From NCBI GenBank assembly GCA_025403435.1, contig CM046353.1:24588259-24652258 (forward strand): a stretch of 64,000 nucleotides of DNA, written 5' to 3'. The translations under genes and the position numbers were made by a program. The first letter of the stretch is position 1. Every line of letters starts with the position of its first letter. The stretch is from Artocarpus heterophyllus. Lineage: Eukaryota; Streptophyta; Magnoliopsida; Rosales; Moraceae. Positions 1 to 11,839 of the stretch are shown one piece after another. The notes below the pieces were generated by a model. That model worked only from the letters and a program-made list of their open reading frames with translations, was not told where the DNA came from and ran no database searches.

Positions 1-1677
1 ATAAGATCTGCAATCGGGAGGATAACGTTAGGTGCTTTATTCATGCAAAGATTGTTATGTTGTCTATATCCCTATTGGGTGATGGTTTGTCTCGGCATCA
101 GATGTGGACTCCGTGAATAGAAACATTGGTTTATTATCATAGGTGACGATGTATTGGATCAAAACATAAAGTGTAATTGATTTGGATTAATAATTCTGTC
201 TCGGCAAATCAATTCGCTTTAGAAAATCATGTGTGTTGTATCTTAATCTTGAGATGAATAATGAGCCTATTGTATTAACTTATGCCTTTTGATGTACCAA
301 AAGGTGACATCCACAATTTATGTTGGTACATATGCAGGTACGTTAGAGACATGACTCATGATAGCGTAGACTTGTTAATCATAGATATAGAATCCATAGC
401 TTTACTTTAGGAGCCAAAGATATCCTTTTATATGTGGTATCCTGTAATTGGAAAACTAGAGCGCTCAACCATTTGGATACATAGGTGTAACCGAATGACA
501 TATTGTCTTTGGATGGTAATTTTTCAGATGGTATGATAGCGGAATGTAAGAGAAAAATAATTGGGAATGGTAAGACAAAATTTATCCTTAAGCCGATTAT
601 GGATAATCTTATAGGGATACAACGCATTATGATATGTCATGGAGACTTAGTTATTTGAGCTTCGTAACTCTATATAGTTTGAGAGTACAGCTCTAAGCTT
701 TTAGTGAAGTAGTGTTAGAGTTGATAATTATGAAATGTATATCTGCGATATCGGGAGCTTGAACTGTATAGGTCCATCAACTCCCCTTTGCGAGCTCATA
801 ATAAATCCTGTAACGATACGTTATGCTTTTCCAACAATTTAGTGACTTATGTTAAATTATCATATTGGCTAAAATTCGATAAGATCAATAATTCATGTCT
901 GTTTATCAGTTGAATTAATTTTGTGTAAATTAATTCAACATAAACTTATTGAATTTCAGGAATATTTATTTTCCTAGAGATTATCTAGACATGGTTGTTT
1001 TGATCAGATAACTTCTCTATTGGGTTCTTTAAATTAAACTAAGGCTTTATCCTAAGAATCTTGGGGTGGGAAATAAAGATTCGCAAGGATCATTTATCAT
1101 TAGTTCGGCAAGCCGATCTTCTAGTTCGGATTGCCGATGGAGCAAGTTTGGTTAGCCAATCTGCTAGTTCTACCTACCAACCAAACGCTAAACTAATCAT
1201 GCGCTTTTATGCGATTTTATCAAATATTGATCCAGATTCAAATTTTCAAAGCCTTCTCTAATAAGGACCAACCTGGGCATGAACTTTATAAATATGGAGT
1301 GAGACTTTAATGTTAGTTAGATCAGTTGAGGAATTATGAGTGAGCACTCTAGTCTGTAAGTCTCTAAAACTCCCTAAGAGCTATCGTTTGCAAATCATGA
1401 ACCTTAGTTCTGGGTTTCCTCAATTGGTTGGACGAAGAGTCATCAGGAAGAGTTATATGTTGTACGCCCATGCGCACTCTGGTCGTGGATCGAGAATAGA
1501 AAATAAGACTAGTTGGTTGAGGCTCAATGCCCTTCTCTACATAGATTGTAAGAGCTCTTCAGTAAACGAGGTTAGTAAGATCTAGTTAATTTATGCATAT
1601 AGAGTGTCAAACTTGTGTTTTAGAGAATACTTTGATTAAAAATTTTAAAATTTCTACTGTGTATTGTTTTTCCAACA
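1..1677 (+). repeat. Copia family E LTR, right-hand part
   Basis: The window opens inside a long LTR that ends with TTTTTCCAACA at 1677. The same sequence occurs at 46685-47946 (+) and reversed at 15977-17765, 22118-22541 and 44680-46624. By alignment about 235 bp of the LTR lie left of the window, so the full LTR is near 2 kb. A TATA-like TATAAATA lies at 1287-1294. No PBS follows the end (the next bases are TTTTAAAGG), so this is a 3' LTR, a solo LTR or a truncated copy. The small ORFs in it are not conserved and are not called. Confidence 0.8.
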
Positions 1678-3053
1678 TTTTAAAGGTATATCAATATATA
1701 TGCATCACTTAATTGGGCATTTCAGATCCCATGTTTATGTTTGTCCTGTTAGGTGGACTGTCCCACAGATGGACTTGTATATGTGGTTTGGGATTAGCTA
1801 CCTCACTACCTCACTCCTCTCGTACAACTATACTTATCTTTATGGTGCAATGCTTGGCTCCTAAAGATGAAATGAATTACATTTTAATATGAAAGTTTAA
1901 AGAAAAGATATGTTCCATATAAACTTGTGTCTCGTGCACTACTATGACCATGATTTCGATTTTATGTAATGATTTTCATGAAAATAATGTTTTTTGTTGT
2001 GAGATAAGAATGAGTACTTACTAAGCTTATGCTTACGTAGTTTATATCATGTTGTAGTAGATAAGGATACAATGCAGGTTGACTAGGATGGAGGACAAGG
2101 ACGGGCTTGTGTGCAAGGAGTGTTAGAAAGGATACGGAGTCACGTCATGAAAGAAATTTAAACTCAAACAAAACTTAATATATTATGTTCTGCACTTTTA
2201 TTTGTTTGAGACTTAGCACTATATGGGATATGTTATTTTGGACTTATGTTTTTTGAATGTAATTTGTATTTTATTTTTGGTTTATTAGGTTATTTATTAA
2301 AGAATATGCCATATAGTTCATTTCTTCAAAATTATTCTCAGTTATTTGTTCTATAGAAGTTAAGATAGCGCATGTTATATGTTTGAGTTTATGCTTTTTA
2401 AATATTTGTTTTTATGAACTAAGTTTTCTACAAGTGGTCGGTTAGCTGAATGCTTTAGATGTTCCGTTGGGCTAACAGAGGACAAGAAGTTAAATCTGGT
2501 AAGTAGTTTTGTAAAAAAAAAATGTGCGTGTAGTAGACGTATATCCTAGGATATTTCTCTGAATGTTGTTAATTGTTTTGAACTTCTTATCGATAATTCT
2601 TATGTTTAACAGTAAAAACAACATTGCCTGCGGCGCCCGTAAGCAAGCATTATAGTACGATATTAGAGAGGTTTTCATTTCCAATATGCATTGCCACATG
2701 TCAATTTCAAGTCCTCCAAGTAAGTAAAGAAATTATTAACCTTCCAATATGTAGATGTTAAGTTACATTTCTTACGACTACATTATAATTATCTTACTAG
2801 TCAATGAAACATAGACTTATGTTATTTGGAGAAAGAAGCAATCTTTGTCTCATTATTTATATATAACAGAATAGTCCATAACCAAGAAGTTTTGTGACAA
2901 GAGGTTAATTATGTGATTATGTTATTTTATCTTGGAGAAAAAGTTTATGGTGGAGTAGATGAATGATATATAGCTCAAGAGAAGTGTAATGATAGTTATG
3001 TATTTTTAATGAACAAGTTTAAGAATTATACATGGTTAATAAAAGGATTTTGT
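1678..3053. other. Unassigned AT-rich intergenic DNA
   Basis: I see no coding similarity here and no sequence shared with the other repeats in the window. Around 2008-2140 (GAGTACTTACTAAGC, then purine-rich sequence) it is vaguely like the 3' part of Tekay-type LTRs, but the match is too weak to call. The last five bases before 3054 (TTTGT) would be the left target-site duplicate of the family B element. Confidence 0.5.
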
Positions 3054-3969
3054 TGATGCAAGCAATGGAGCTGCACAAGTTAGGAGCCATGTTTGTGATC
3101 CCTTAAGCTGTTCAAGTGGTCCAATCACGAGGTCTAAGGCCAAACGATTGAAGGAGGCATTGAACGGGCTCATTCAACAAGTTTGCGATGCGCCACATAA
3201 TTGGAGCCCCGACATAGGCCCAAATCAATCTTAAGAGAGCCTAGTCACAATGATTAAGGTTCTAGAAGATTCACATTGATGATGTACACAATTCCAGTAA
3301 ATTGTGGGGCAGATTTGTAATTTCAAAAACATTTCCTATTTTGGATCGACACGTGGGCACCATGTCATCAAGTTTGAGCCTCGTCATCAATTTATTTTCC
3401 TGGTGTAATTTTTGTATTCTCTTAGTTGTCAATTTCGGTTTTGTTAGGCATAAAAACAAACCTGGATATTTTCCCTTTTTCTAGATTAGGTTAGGCGCAT
3501 TTGAAGGGATAAAATTAGCAACTTTCCTTTTGTGTTATTTTAGCGCTTCATTTCGCATGGGAAAGCACCAATTAAGGGATTTTCTAAGTCAACCTTCACT
3601 TAGGGATTCTTTGGGCTGAAAATCGTTCCCATATAATTGTAAACACTTTGTTATTTTTGGCATTTTTTAATCAATCAGATCATATTCACGAATTTTGTGA
3701 GGCCTTTCTTGCATTCTTCTTGTTTTCTTGAGAAGACTCTTTGAACTTATCAAGATTAATCTTGTGGCGTTCAACAAACTGACTTATCATCTAGGGTTTT
3801 TAAGTGTTCTTGAAATTCTAGGTGTGGCGTCTTCCTATCCGTGGTTCTTGGTTAGTGTCTCACTAGATTACAGGTCAAGGCTCAATAAACGTGTGTCTTA
3901 AGGGATTAAGGGTTTTAATTCTAGATTTGGTGTCGAGTCTTGTCGCATTAGTCGGCGAGGTTCATATCA
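3054..3969 (+). repeat. Family B 5' LTR (Ty3/Gypsy, CRM-like)
   Basis: A 916-bp LTR running from TGATGCAAGC to GGTTCATATCA and followed by a PBS. Its first 181 bp carry an open frame (3055-3234) that would be the C-terminal tail of Pol. The frame contains GPITRSKAKRLKEALNGLI, homologous to the [13 protein letters not shown] tail of the family A and C elements. The rest of the LTR is not alignable by eye to A or C, except the terminal bases and a block around 3812-3860 (GTGGCGTC, GGTTCTTGG). This makes B a separate family of the same lineage. Confidence 0.8.
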
Positions 3970-3971
3970 GT

Positions 3972-3983
3972 TGGCATCAGAGC
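3972..3983 (+). promoter_or_regulatory. Primer binding site of family B
   Basis: TGGCATCAGAGC lies two bases after the LTR end. It matches the plant initiator-Met tRNA PBS (TGGTATCAGAGC) with one mismatch, so minus-strand priming by tRNA-iMet is inferred. Confidence 0.75.
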
Positions 3984-4782
3984 TTAGGATCCAAGGCAGG
4001 TTTGACTATCCTTTATCTTATGTTCTTGTTCTTGTTTAGTCGAATTTAGAGTCCTGAAAAAAAAAATTCTAGTTTAAGGTCTAAAATTCTTGGCCAATTT
4101 TTTTTTCCCTTCCTTTTCTTGTTTGAATTTTGCCAATTCCTTTTGCTTTGAATACTTGTCAGTTAGTTTCCGTTTGATTTGAATTCGATTGTTCCCATTT
4201 GTTTCTCATTTATTTGTGCACACCTGCTCGTTTATGTGTTGATTCTAGTTAAAAAAAAAAAAGATCCAAAAAGAAAATAAAGAAAAAGAAAAAAAAAAGA
4301 AAACAAAGAAAACAAGAGAAAAAAAAAAAACAAGAGGATCCGAAAAAAAAAAAATTCTAGAAACCCATCTTAAAATTTTTTGTTTGTTTCCATCTCTTTA
4401 GGGTTCCATAAGCCCAGAACACACTTTACTCGATAGCAAAAAAAAAAAAAAATTTAAAATTTCAGCCATTGATTTTACACGTTCTTGTGATTTAGCATCC
4501 TTGTTATTGAGTCTTCGTTTGTCATTCTATGTATTGCATGTCAAATCTTGTGGATTGTTTGGGTAGAGTTTGGTTTTTTTGAATTGCTGCTTGAATCTTG
4601 TGTATTTCTTGAGTCTGATTAAGAATTTGAGAAGACACAACTAATGGAAAAAGGCAAGAGCGGTGAGAACATTAAGTTAGGAGCCAATTTGAGTGAAACA
4701 CGAGTGTGTGCAAATCATTCTTGAGTGAAACACATGAGGGAGTGCTTGTGAGGTTTCTAACCTTTTATTACTGAATTTAAAC
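3984..4782 (+). other. Family B 5' leader with homopurine tract
   Basis: Untranslated leader between the PBS and the gag ATG. It contains an almost pure A/G tract at about 4250-4352 with an internal GAGGATCCGAAAA. The family A and C leaders have a comparable tract. No ORF is supported here. Confidence 0.7.
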
Positions 4783-5495
4783 ATGTCTCACAATCTAGAA
4801 GATAATTCAACTGAAGAGGTCCAACAACGAACCATTCCAAATCTACAGTTACAAGCTTTGATGGGGGAACTGAGACGGATGATGAGAGCTGAATTGGAAC
4901 CTCTACATGAGAGAATGGATAGGTTGGAAGAGGGGACATCTAGGGGGCAGCACCAAAATAACCCCATTAGGCAACCTAGACGTGTACACCATGGTGAGCA
5001 ATGGGGGGACATAGAGGATGATGATGACTGGGAGGAGTTTGAGGATCCACCTAATACCCGGGACAGGTTTGGGCATGGTTTAGGGAATAGAGAAGGTAGG
5101 CAGAGGCGGGATGATAACTTAGGAAGCATCAAGGTGAAGATTCCATCCTTCCAAGGGAAAAATGATCCTGAGGTGTATCTAGAGTGGGAGAAGAGGATGG
5201 AGATGGTCTTCGGTTGCCACAACTACTCTGAGTTGAAAAAGGTAAAGCTCGCTGAAATTGAATTCACTAACTATGCTATTGTTTGGTGGGATCAGTTGTT
5301 GAAGGATAGAAGAAGAAACGGAGAGCAAACTGTTGAGACATGGGAGGAAATGAAAGCAACAATGCGCAAACGATTTGTCCCAAGTTACTACCGTAGGGAG
5401 TTGTACAACAAGCTCCAACACCTCACACAAGGTAATAGGAGTGTTGATGAGTATCATAAAGAGATGGAGGTCGCCATGATCCGTGCAAATGTAGT
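4783..5495 (+). pseudogene. gag: Family B gag, N-terminal part, interrupted
   Basis: The frame opens with MSHNLEDNS and runs 237 codons to the TRIM insertion. It shows the retrotransposon Gag capsid domain: a [19 protein letters not shown] block (about residues 120-140), WWDQLL, RKRFVPSYYRRELYNKLQ and SVDEYHKEMEVAMIRANV. It is homologous to family A Gag but clearly diverged from it. The last eight residues of the apparent ORF, ending at 5517, are read from the TRIM. The gene resumes at 5841-5856 and again at 12645, so two nested insertions split one gag. Confidence 0.88.
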
Positions 5496-5606
5496 TGATG
5501 TGTCCCACATCGGTTAGAGAGGGTGGTCTTGGGTGTTATATATATGGGTTCACAATCCTCCCCTCACGAGCTAGCTTTTGGGGTGGAGTTAGGTGGGTTC
5601 ATATCA
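5496..5606 (+). repeat. TRIM 5' LTR
   Basis: This 111-bp copy reads TGATGTGTCCCACATCGG to GGGTTCATATCA. A TATATATA motif near 5535 is a candidate TATA box. Confidence 0.9.
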
Positions 5607-5724
5607 TATGGTATCAGAGCCGAACCTCTACTGGTCGGAGGGCACATGTACAAAGGTTCCCTACCGCTCGTGTGGGTTAACGACGGAGTTGGTACGAGGA
5701 CGTGCAGTCTAAAGGGGTCGGGAA

Positions 5725-5835
5725 TGATGTATCCCACATCGGTTAGAGAGGGTAGTCTTGGGTGTTATATATATGGGTTCACAATCCTCCCCTCACGAGC
5801 TAGCTTTTGGGGTGGAGTTAGGTGGGTTCTTATCA
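5725..5835 (+). repeat. TRIM 3' LTR
   Basis: This 111-bp copy reads TGATGTATCCCACATCGG to GGGTTCTTATCA. It differs from the 5' copy at only a few positions by eye, which suggests a recent insertion. Confidence 0.9.
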
Positions 5836-5856
5836 GTAGTGGAGGACCAAGAGGCC

Positions 5857-6655
5857 TGATACGAACCACGCCAAGAATTGACGCGATCCTAACCGAGATT
5901 GGTTTCCAAGATCAAATTCCTAACCGGTTTTGAATGGAACCGCGACCCGATGCCCAACAAGAAGCACGAACCTTGGTATGTGAGGACACCACAATCAGCT
6001 ATGGAGAGACCGATTGATAAGTCTTGGTATGTGAGGACGCCACAATCAGCTATGGATGGACTGATTGATAAGTCTATGAACGCCACGGAAATTTTCGATA
6101 AGTTCGAATAGTTCGTTTAGGAACTAAAGAGAATTAAACCTCAAAATTATGTGTTATTACTTGTATTCCATTGAATGAAATTCGTTACAATATATAGGGG
6201 TTCCTATGCGAATTTTCAACTCCTAATTCCCATGGAATTTGGGGAAAATTGTTTACCAAATGTCAAATCTAAACTAAATAAGGAAAGTTTCCTTAATGGC
6301 TTAAAAGCCTTACAATAATAGAAATAACACAAATGCAAAAAGGAAACTAGACATTAAAAGGTAAATAAACTGATTCTTCTCGCCATGTGTCGCCTCAAAA
6401 CGGGAAAGTAACTGAAATGGAAATTACTCAATCCCTTCTAGAGCTTGAATCACGCATTTGTTGGTCTGGTTGTCGCATGCAATTCCCTCAATGGGCCTCC
6501 ATGCAATAGCTTGAGCCCAAGTTGCTTAAATCAGCCCAATAAGCGTTTCTTTAAACTTCTTCATACGACCTCTCGTAACCGGACCAATGGGAACTTGAAT
6601 TGGATCTGAATAAGTCTCCCACGTGCTCTTGCTTGTGCTAACGATGTCCTCATCA
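5857..6655 (-). repeat. A1 3' LTR
   Basis: 799 bp, TGATACGAACC to TCCTCATCA on the + strand. It contains two tandem copies of a 51-bp block (5972-6022 and 6023-6073). The Pol C-terminus extends into its right-hand end. Confidence 0.92.
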
Positions 6656-9600
6656 TTCCCCTCCTCTTGAGAAGGATTTGTCCTCAAATCGTCGCCTGCA
6701 TCAAAAGGACTTAGGTCAGAAACATTAAAGGAGGCACTTACACCATACTTACCTGGCAAGTCTAGCTTGTATGCATTATCATTGATCCTTTCAAGGATTT
6801 GAAAAGGACCGTCCCCTCTAGGCAACAGCTTGGATTTCCTTTGTTCTGGAAACCGTTCCCTGCGTAAGTGCAACCACACCCAATCGCCGGGTTCGAAGAC
6901 GAGCTTATGACGCCCTTTGTTGGCTTGTTCAGCATATTGTTTAGTCCTTCGCTCGATGTTGAGTCTTGCCTTCTCGTGTATCTGCTTAACAAGATCAGCT
7001 TTTCTTTTTCCATCTAAATTCACATGCTCAGACAAAGGTAATGGCGTTAAATCCAAAGGAGTTAAAGGATTAAAACCATAAACAATTTCAAACGGTGAAA
7101 ATTGTGTAGTAGAATGAACAGATCGATTATAAGCAAACTCAACATGTGGTAAACACTCCTCCCATGTTTTGATGTTCTTTTTAATGACAGCCCTCAACAA
7201 AGTAGACAAGGTTCTATTCACAACTTCTGTTTGACCATCGGTTTGAGGGTGACAAGTAGTTGAAAACAATAGCTTAGTCCCTAACTTAGCCCACAAAGTC
7301 TTCCAAAAGTAGCTTAAGAACTTGGTGTCCCTATCAGAAACAATTGTCCTAGGCATACCATGAAGTCTCACAATTTCCCTAAAGAACAAATTAGCAACAT
7401 TGGAAGCATCATCTGTCTTGTGGCATGGAATAAAATGGGCCATCTTTGAAAACCTATCCACGACCACAAATATTGAGTCTCTTCCCCGTTTAGACCTAGG
7501 CAAACCTAACACAAAATCCATCGAAATATCAATCCAGGGTTCACTAGGTATTGGTAAAGGGGTGTATAAACCATGGGGCTGCACTCTTGATTTAGCCTGC
7601 CTACAAGTTATACATCTACCACAAAGCCTCTCAACATCTCGTTTCATATGTGGCCAATAGAAGTGTTCCTGCAACATAGCCAAAGTCTTCAATACCCCAA
7701 AATGTCCCATCAATCCCCCCCATGGGATTCTCTCACTAGCAAATCTCTTAATGAACAATTAGGCACACATAATTTATTCTCCCGAAACAAGTATCCCTCA
7801 TGCCTAAAGTACTTACCACTAGCAATTCTCTCACAAGCTTGATACTCAGTACTAAAGTCACGGTCATCAGCATATAACTCTTTAATGTGTTCAAAACCCA
7901 GTAGTTTAGCATTAAGAGTTGAGATTAAGACATACCTACGAGAAAGTGCATCGACAACGACGTTTTCCTTACCTTGCTTGTAGCGAATGACATACGGAAA
8001 CGTCTCTATGAATTCTACCCAACGAGCATGCCTCTTGTTTAGCTTGTGCTGGCCCTTCAAGTGTTTCAGGGACTTATGATCGGTGTGAATCACGAACTCC
8101 TTAGGCCATAGGTAGTGTTGCCATGTCTCTAATGCCCGAACCAATGCATACATCTCTTTATCATAAGTTGGGTAATTAAGAGTTGTCCCATTTAGCTTCT
8201 CACTGAAATATGCTATTGGTCTCCCTTCCTGCTTTAAAACAGCACCAATTCCAACACCTGAAGCATCACATTCAATCTCAAAAGTTTTGGAAAAATTAGG
8301 TAAGGATAACAATGGAGCATTTGTCAACTTCTCCTTGAGTAGCTGAAATGCCTTTTCTTGCTCTTCTCCCCATCTAAACCCAACATTCTTCTTGATGACT
8401 TCAGTCAGTGGTGCGGCTATAGTACTGAAATCTTTCACAAACCGCCGGTAGAAACTAGCAAGTCCATGAAAACTTCGTACGTTTCCCACACTAGTTGGAC
8501 TCGGCCACTCCTGGATGGCTCGCACCTTTTCTCCATCAACTTGTATACCTTGAGCACTAACAACAAAACCAAGAAACACAAGCTTATCTGTGCAAAAGGT
8601 ACATTTCTTGAGGTTAGAATACAACTTTTCCTTCCGCAAAACATCTAAAACAAGTTTCAAATGTTGAATATGTTCATCCAAATTGCTGCTCTAGATAAGG
8701 ATATCATCAAAATAAACAACGACAAATTTTCCAATAAAAGCTCGCAAAACATGGTTCATTAAACGCATAAATGTGCTAGGCGCATTGGTTAAACCGAAAG
8801 GCATTACCAACCACTCATACAAGCCTTGTTTTGTTTTGAAAACCGTCTTCCACTCGTCTCCCTCTTTCATGCGAATTTGATGATATCCACTCTTCAAATC
8901 AATTTTAGAAAACACACAAGCACCATGCAATTCATCTAACATGTCATCCAAGCGAGGAATGGGATGTCGATACTTTACCGTGATGTTGTTGATGGCTTCG
9001 ACAATCAACGCACATCCTCCAAGTCCCATCTTTCTTAGGCACAAGTAAAACTGGTACGGCGCACGGGCTCATGCTTTCTCTAACGTGTCCCTTCTCCATC
9101 AACTCATTTACCTGCCGTTGGAGTTCCTTTGTCTCCTCGGGATTACTCCTATAGGCTGGTCAGTTTGGGATTGTAGCTCCAGGAATGAAGTTGATTTGAT
9201 GTTCAATTCCACGGATTGGAGGTAAACCTTGCGGTGTTTCCTCGGGAAAGATATCCTCATAATCCTGCAAAAGAGAAACAACAGAACTATGCAAGGTGGA
9301 ATCAAGATCGTTAGTGTTTAATAACGCCTCCTTGTACATGAGTAAAATCATCGGCTGATTAGAAAACAAAGCTCTTCTCACATCACTCTTTCTTGCATAA
9401 AAGTTTGTTTTTCTCTCTACTTTTCTCTTATTGGCTGATTGTGAATTCTTTTCAGCCCTCTCAATTTTCTCTCCCTTGCTCTCTTTGCTCTCCTTTTTCT
9501 CGGCCATCTCTTCTTTTTTTCTCTCACTGGCCGAACTCTCTCTCTGCACTCCCACTCTTGATTTTTCTTCGCTCTTCATTTTTTTTTATCACTTTCTCTC

Positions 9601-11268
9601 TGTAAGCTCACTTGGTCTTCATAGACCTGTTTTGGTGTTAATGGAACAAGAGTGATCGTCTTTTGATTGTGAACAAATGAGTACTTGTGGGTGAAACCAT
9701 CATGCTTAACTCGCCGATCAAATTGCCATGGTCTGCCTAATAACAAGTGCCCAGCTTGCATCGGAACCACATCGCACAAAACTTCATCTTCATATCTTCC
9801 AATACGAAAAGGAACTAACACCTGTTTATGCACCTTTACCTCACCAGTATCATTTAACCATTGCAATTTATATGGTCGAGGATGCTTAATTGTTGGCAGG
9901 CCTAACTTCTCTACCATGGTTGTGCTAGCAACATTTGTACAACTCCCACCATCAATAATCACACTACATACCTTGTTTTGAACGTGGCACCTAGTGTGGA
10001 AGATGTTTTCCCGTTGCACCTCTTCATCTTCTTCTTTGGCTTGCACACTTAAAGCTCTCCTTGTGACCAACAATTCTCCTTGGACAGCGCACTCCTCATC
10101 ATCGGCATCCTCTAATGAAGGCATAGAATCATTGTCCGAATCCTCCTCGGTTTCAATGTCTCCATTGTCCCGCATCACCATAACTCGTTTGTTCGGACAT
10201 TGGCTTGCTATATGACCCCTGCCTTGACATTTAAAACATTTAATATCACGAGTCCGAGTAGTGGAAGAATCGGATTTACCTTGATTCCCATGGCTGGCCA
10301 CCTCTTGTTTTTGCTCGATCTTTGGCTTGGGGTTGGATTGCTTCTCATCCTTCTTCCATTGGTTCATTTTCCAAGCCGATGTACTCGGGTTTTGGCTAGG
10401 ACGTGTGCTACTGCCCCTCCTCATAAGTTGATTCTCAATTTTAATAGCCATATGCACCATGTCCTCCAACTCCACATAATGTTGTAACTCAACGGCATTG
10501 TGAATTTCTCGGTTCAAACCCGCCAAAAACCTTGCCATTGTAGCCTCCCGATCCTCCTCTATATTAGCCCGAATCATCATAACCTCCATCTCCTTATAGT
10601 ACTCCTCTACACTCCGGTTGCCCTGCTTAAGGTTTTGTAGTTTGTTGTACAACTCCCGGTAGTAGTAAGTTGGTACAAATCGCTTCCTCATCACAGTCTT
10701 CATCTCTTCCCATGACTCAATAGGCCGCTCTCTATTTCGTCTCCTGTTTATAACAAGCTGATCCCACCAAGTAATAGCATAATCAGAAAATTCAATTACA
10801 GCCAGTTTTACCTTCTTCGCCTCAGAATAGTAGTGGCAGTCAAAGATGAACTCCATTTTCTTCTCCCATTCTAGGTACGCTTCTAGATTGGATTTGCCTT
10901 GAAATGATGGTATCTTCATTTTTATGCCTCTCAAACTATCATCTTCCCTGTTCCTAACTCCTCTATCCCGTCCAAATCTTCGGTGACTACCCGCTGAATC
11001 TTCTCCTTCGTCAAACTCTTCCCCATCAATCCTATAGTAGTCATCAACCTCTCCTCTAACCGGAACCCTTTCTCGCCTACGCGCAGTGAGGAACATGTTG
11101 TGGCTGCTTCCACACGTGCATTCTCTATCTGGTCTATCCTCTCATGAAGCTGTCCTAATCTCTCCTCTCAACAATCGTCCTCATCTCCCCCATCATCGCT
11201 TCCATAAGAAGTTTTGGGTCTGCTGCACCCGAGGTACCCTCAATAGTGTTCTTGCTATTGTTTGACAT
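6526..11268 (-). pseudogene. gag-pol: A1 gag-pol, frameshifted
   Basis: Read from the gag ATG at 11268 downwards: Gag capsid, CCHC knuckle ([14 protein letters not shown]), protease with IIDGGS, RT with YFDD, RNase H with ECDAS, and integrase (CRQAK zinc region, [15 protein letters not shown]) followed by the LTR-encoded tail. Breaks seen: frame loss in N-terminal gag (about 11100-11180), a frame change in a poly-A run near 9580, a nonsense codon after IPN before the RT (9164-9166), a frameshift near 9020, TAG in place of the Tyr that follows YFDDILI (8688-8690), a one-base loss near 7720 at the RNase H/integrase linker, and a C-to-T stop at 6526 that shortens the tail. Not functional. Confidence 0.9.
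6656..6669 (-). promoter_or_regulatory. A1 polypurine tract
   Basis: In element sense CAAGAGGAGGGGAA lies directly before the 3' LTR. The same tract precedes the 3' LTRs of A2, A3, C1 and C2. It would prime plus-strand synthesis. It also lies within the Pol reading frame. Confidence 0.85.
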
Positions 11269-11839
11269 TTTCCAAAGGACCTTACCACACTCCCTTACGT
11301 GTTTCACTCATGAATTGGTTCACTCAATTTCACTCGTGTTTACACTCAATACTTTCGGCTTTTGTCCACTCTAATGCTCTTGCCTCTATGCCTTTTTCCA
11401 CTCTTTAATTCTCACTCAGTTCCTATAAAACTAGTCAAATCAATATCAAAAATTTCCTTGACAATTCACAAATAGATTACCAAAGAGAAAAGACTATAAC
11501 AGGAACAAAGAATTTAGGCTTTCAGAATCACACCCAAAAGGAACAAAATTTCAGCAAAAATTTTTTGTCTATGCAGGGAATTCAATTTCGGATTCCTTAA
11601 ATGATGAATAACAAGAATCTAGAAATTTTTTTTTTTTCGGATCCTCTTGTTTTTCTTCTTTTCCTTTTTTTTTTCTTTTCTTTTCGTTTTTTCTTTCTTT
11701 CTTTTCTTTTCGGATCCTTTTTTTTTTTTTTTTAAACCGACTTTGATAATGGAAATCAAAACTCATGAACAACTGAAACAAACATAAACTAAGAGAACGG
11801 ATAAGCAAAACCTGATTAGAACCTCGCTCTGATACCAAA
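11269..11839 (-). other. A1 leader and primer binding site
   Basis: The PBS in element sense is TGGTATCAGAGC (11826-11837), two bases from the LTR, and matches plant initiator-Met tRNA. The leader holds a long homopurine tract in sense orientation (about 11625-11735) with two GATCCGAAAA-like motifs. No coding sequence is supported. Confidence 0.85.

Larger units (their letters stand above)
5496..5835 (+). mobile_element. TRIM, 340 bp, nested in gag
   Basis: Two near-identical 111-bp direct repeats flank a 118-bp core that begins with a PBS (TGGTATCAGAGC, 5609-5620) and ends with a purine tract (AAAGGGGTCGGGAA, 5711-5724). It has no coding capacity. It is bounded by the 5-bp duplication GTAGT (5491-5495 and 5836-5840). 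Removing it with one TSD copy joins gag exactly in frame. The LTRs begin TGATG and end GTTCATATCA or GTTCTTATCA, like the LTRs of families A, B and C. I see no 5S rRNA-like segment, so it is not a Cassandra element. Orientation is set by the PBS and PPT. Confidence 0.92.

Noticed and set aside
1061..1864. Small plus-strand frames at 1061-1261, 1340-1585 and 1664-1864 as genes
   Set aside because: The first two lie in the copia LTR and are not preserved in its other copies; the third has no recognisable features.
5496..5835. Cassandra-type TRIM with a 5S rRNA promoter
   Set aside because: The 111-bp LTRs contain no 5S rRNA-like A-box/C-box stretch that I can recognise.
5889..6086. Recurrent 65-codon frame in family A LTRs (also 11872-12069, 27184-27381, 33204-33401, 59976-60173) that includes both 51-bp repeats in frame
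   Set aside because: 51 is a multiple of three, so the frame stays open, but in all copies except 11872-12069 the first codon is GTG, not ATG. No support for a translated upstream ORF.
9685..10487. Frames of 70-180 codons opposite gag-pol, such as 9685-10487, 26335-26865 and 61466-62421
   Set aside because: They are antisense shadows of gag-protease, recurring wherever that region occurs and with no independent features.
11569..11838. Lys/Arg-rich short frames in leaders (also 32896-33189, 37152-37406, 39295-39549, 41438-41692, 60195-60512)
   Set aside because: They are translations of the homopurine leader tract, vary in length with poly-A runs, and lack a conserved start.
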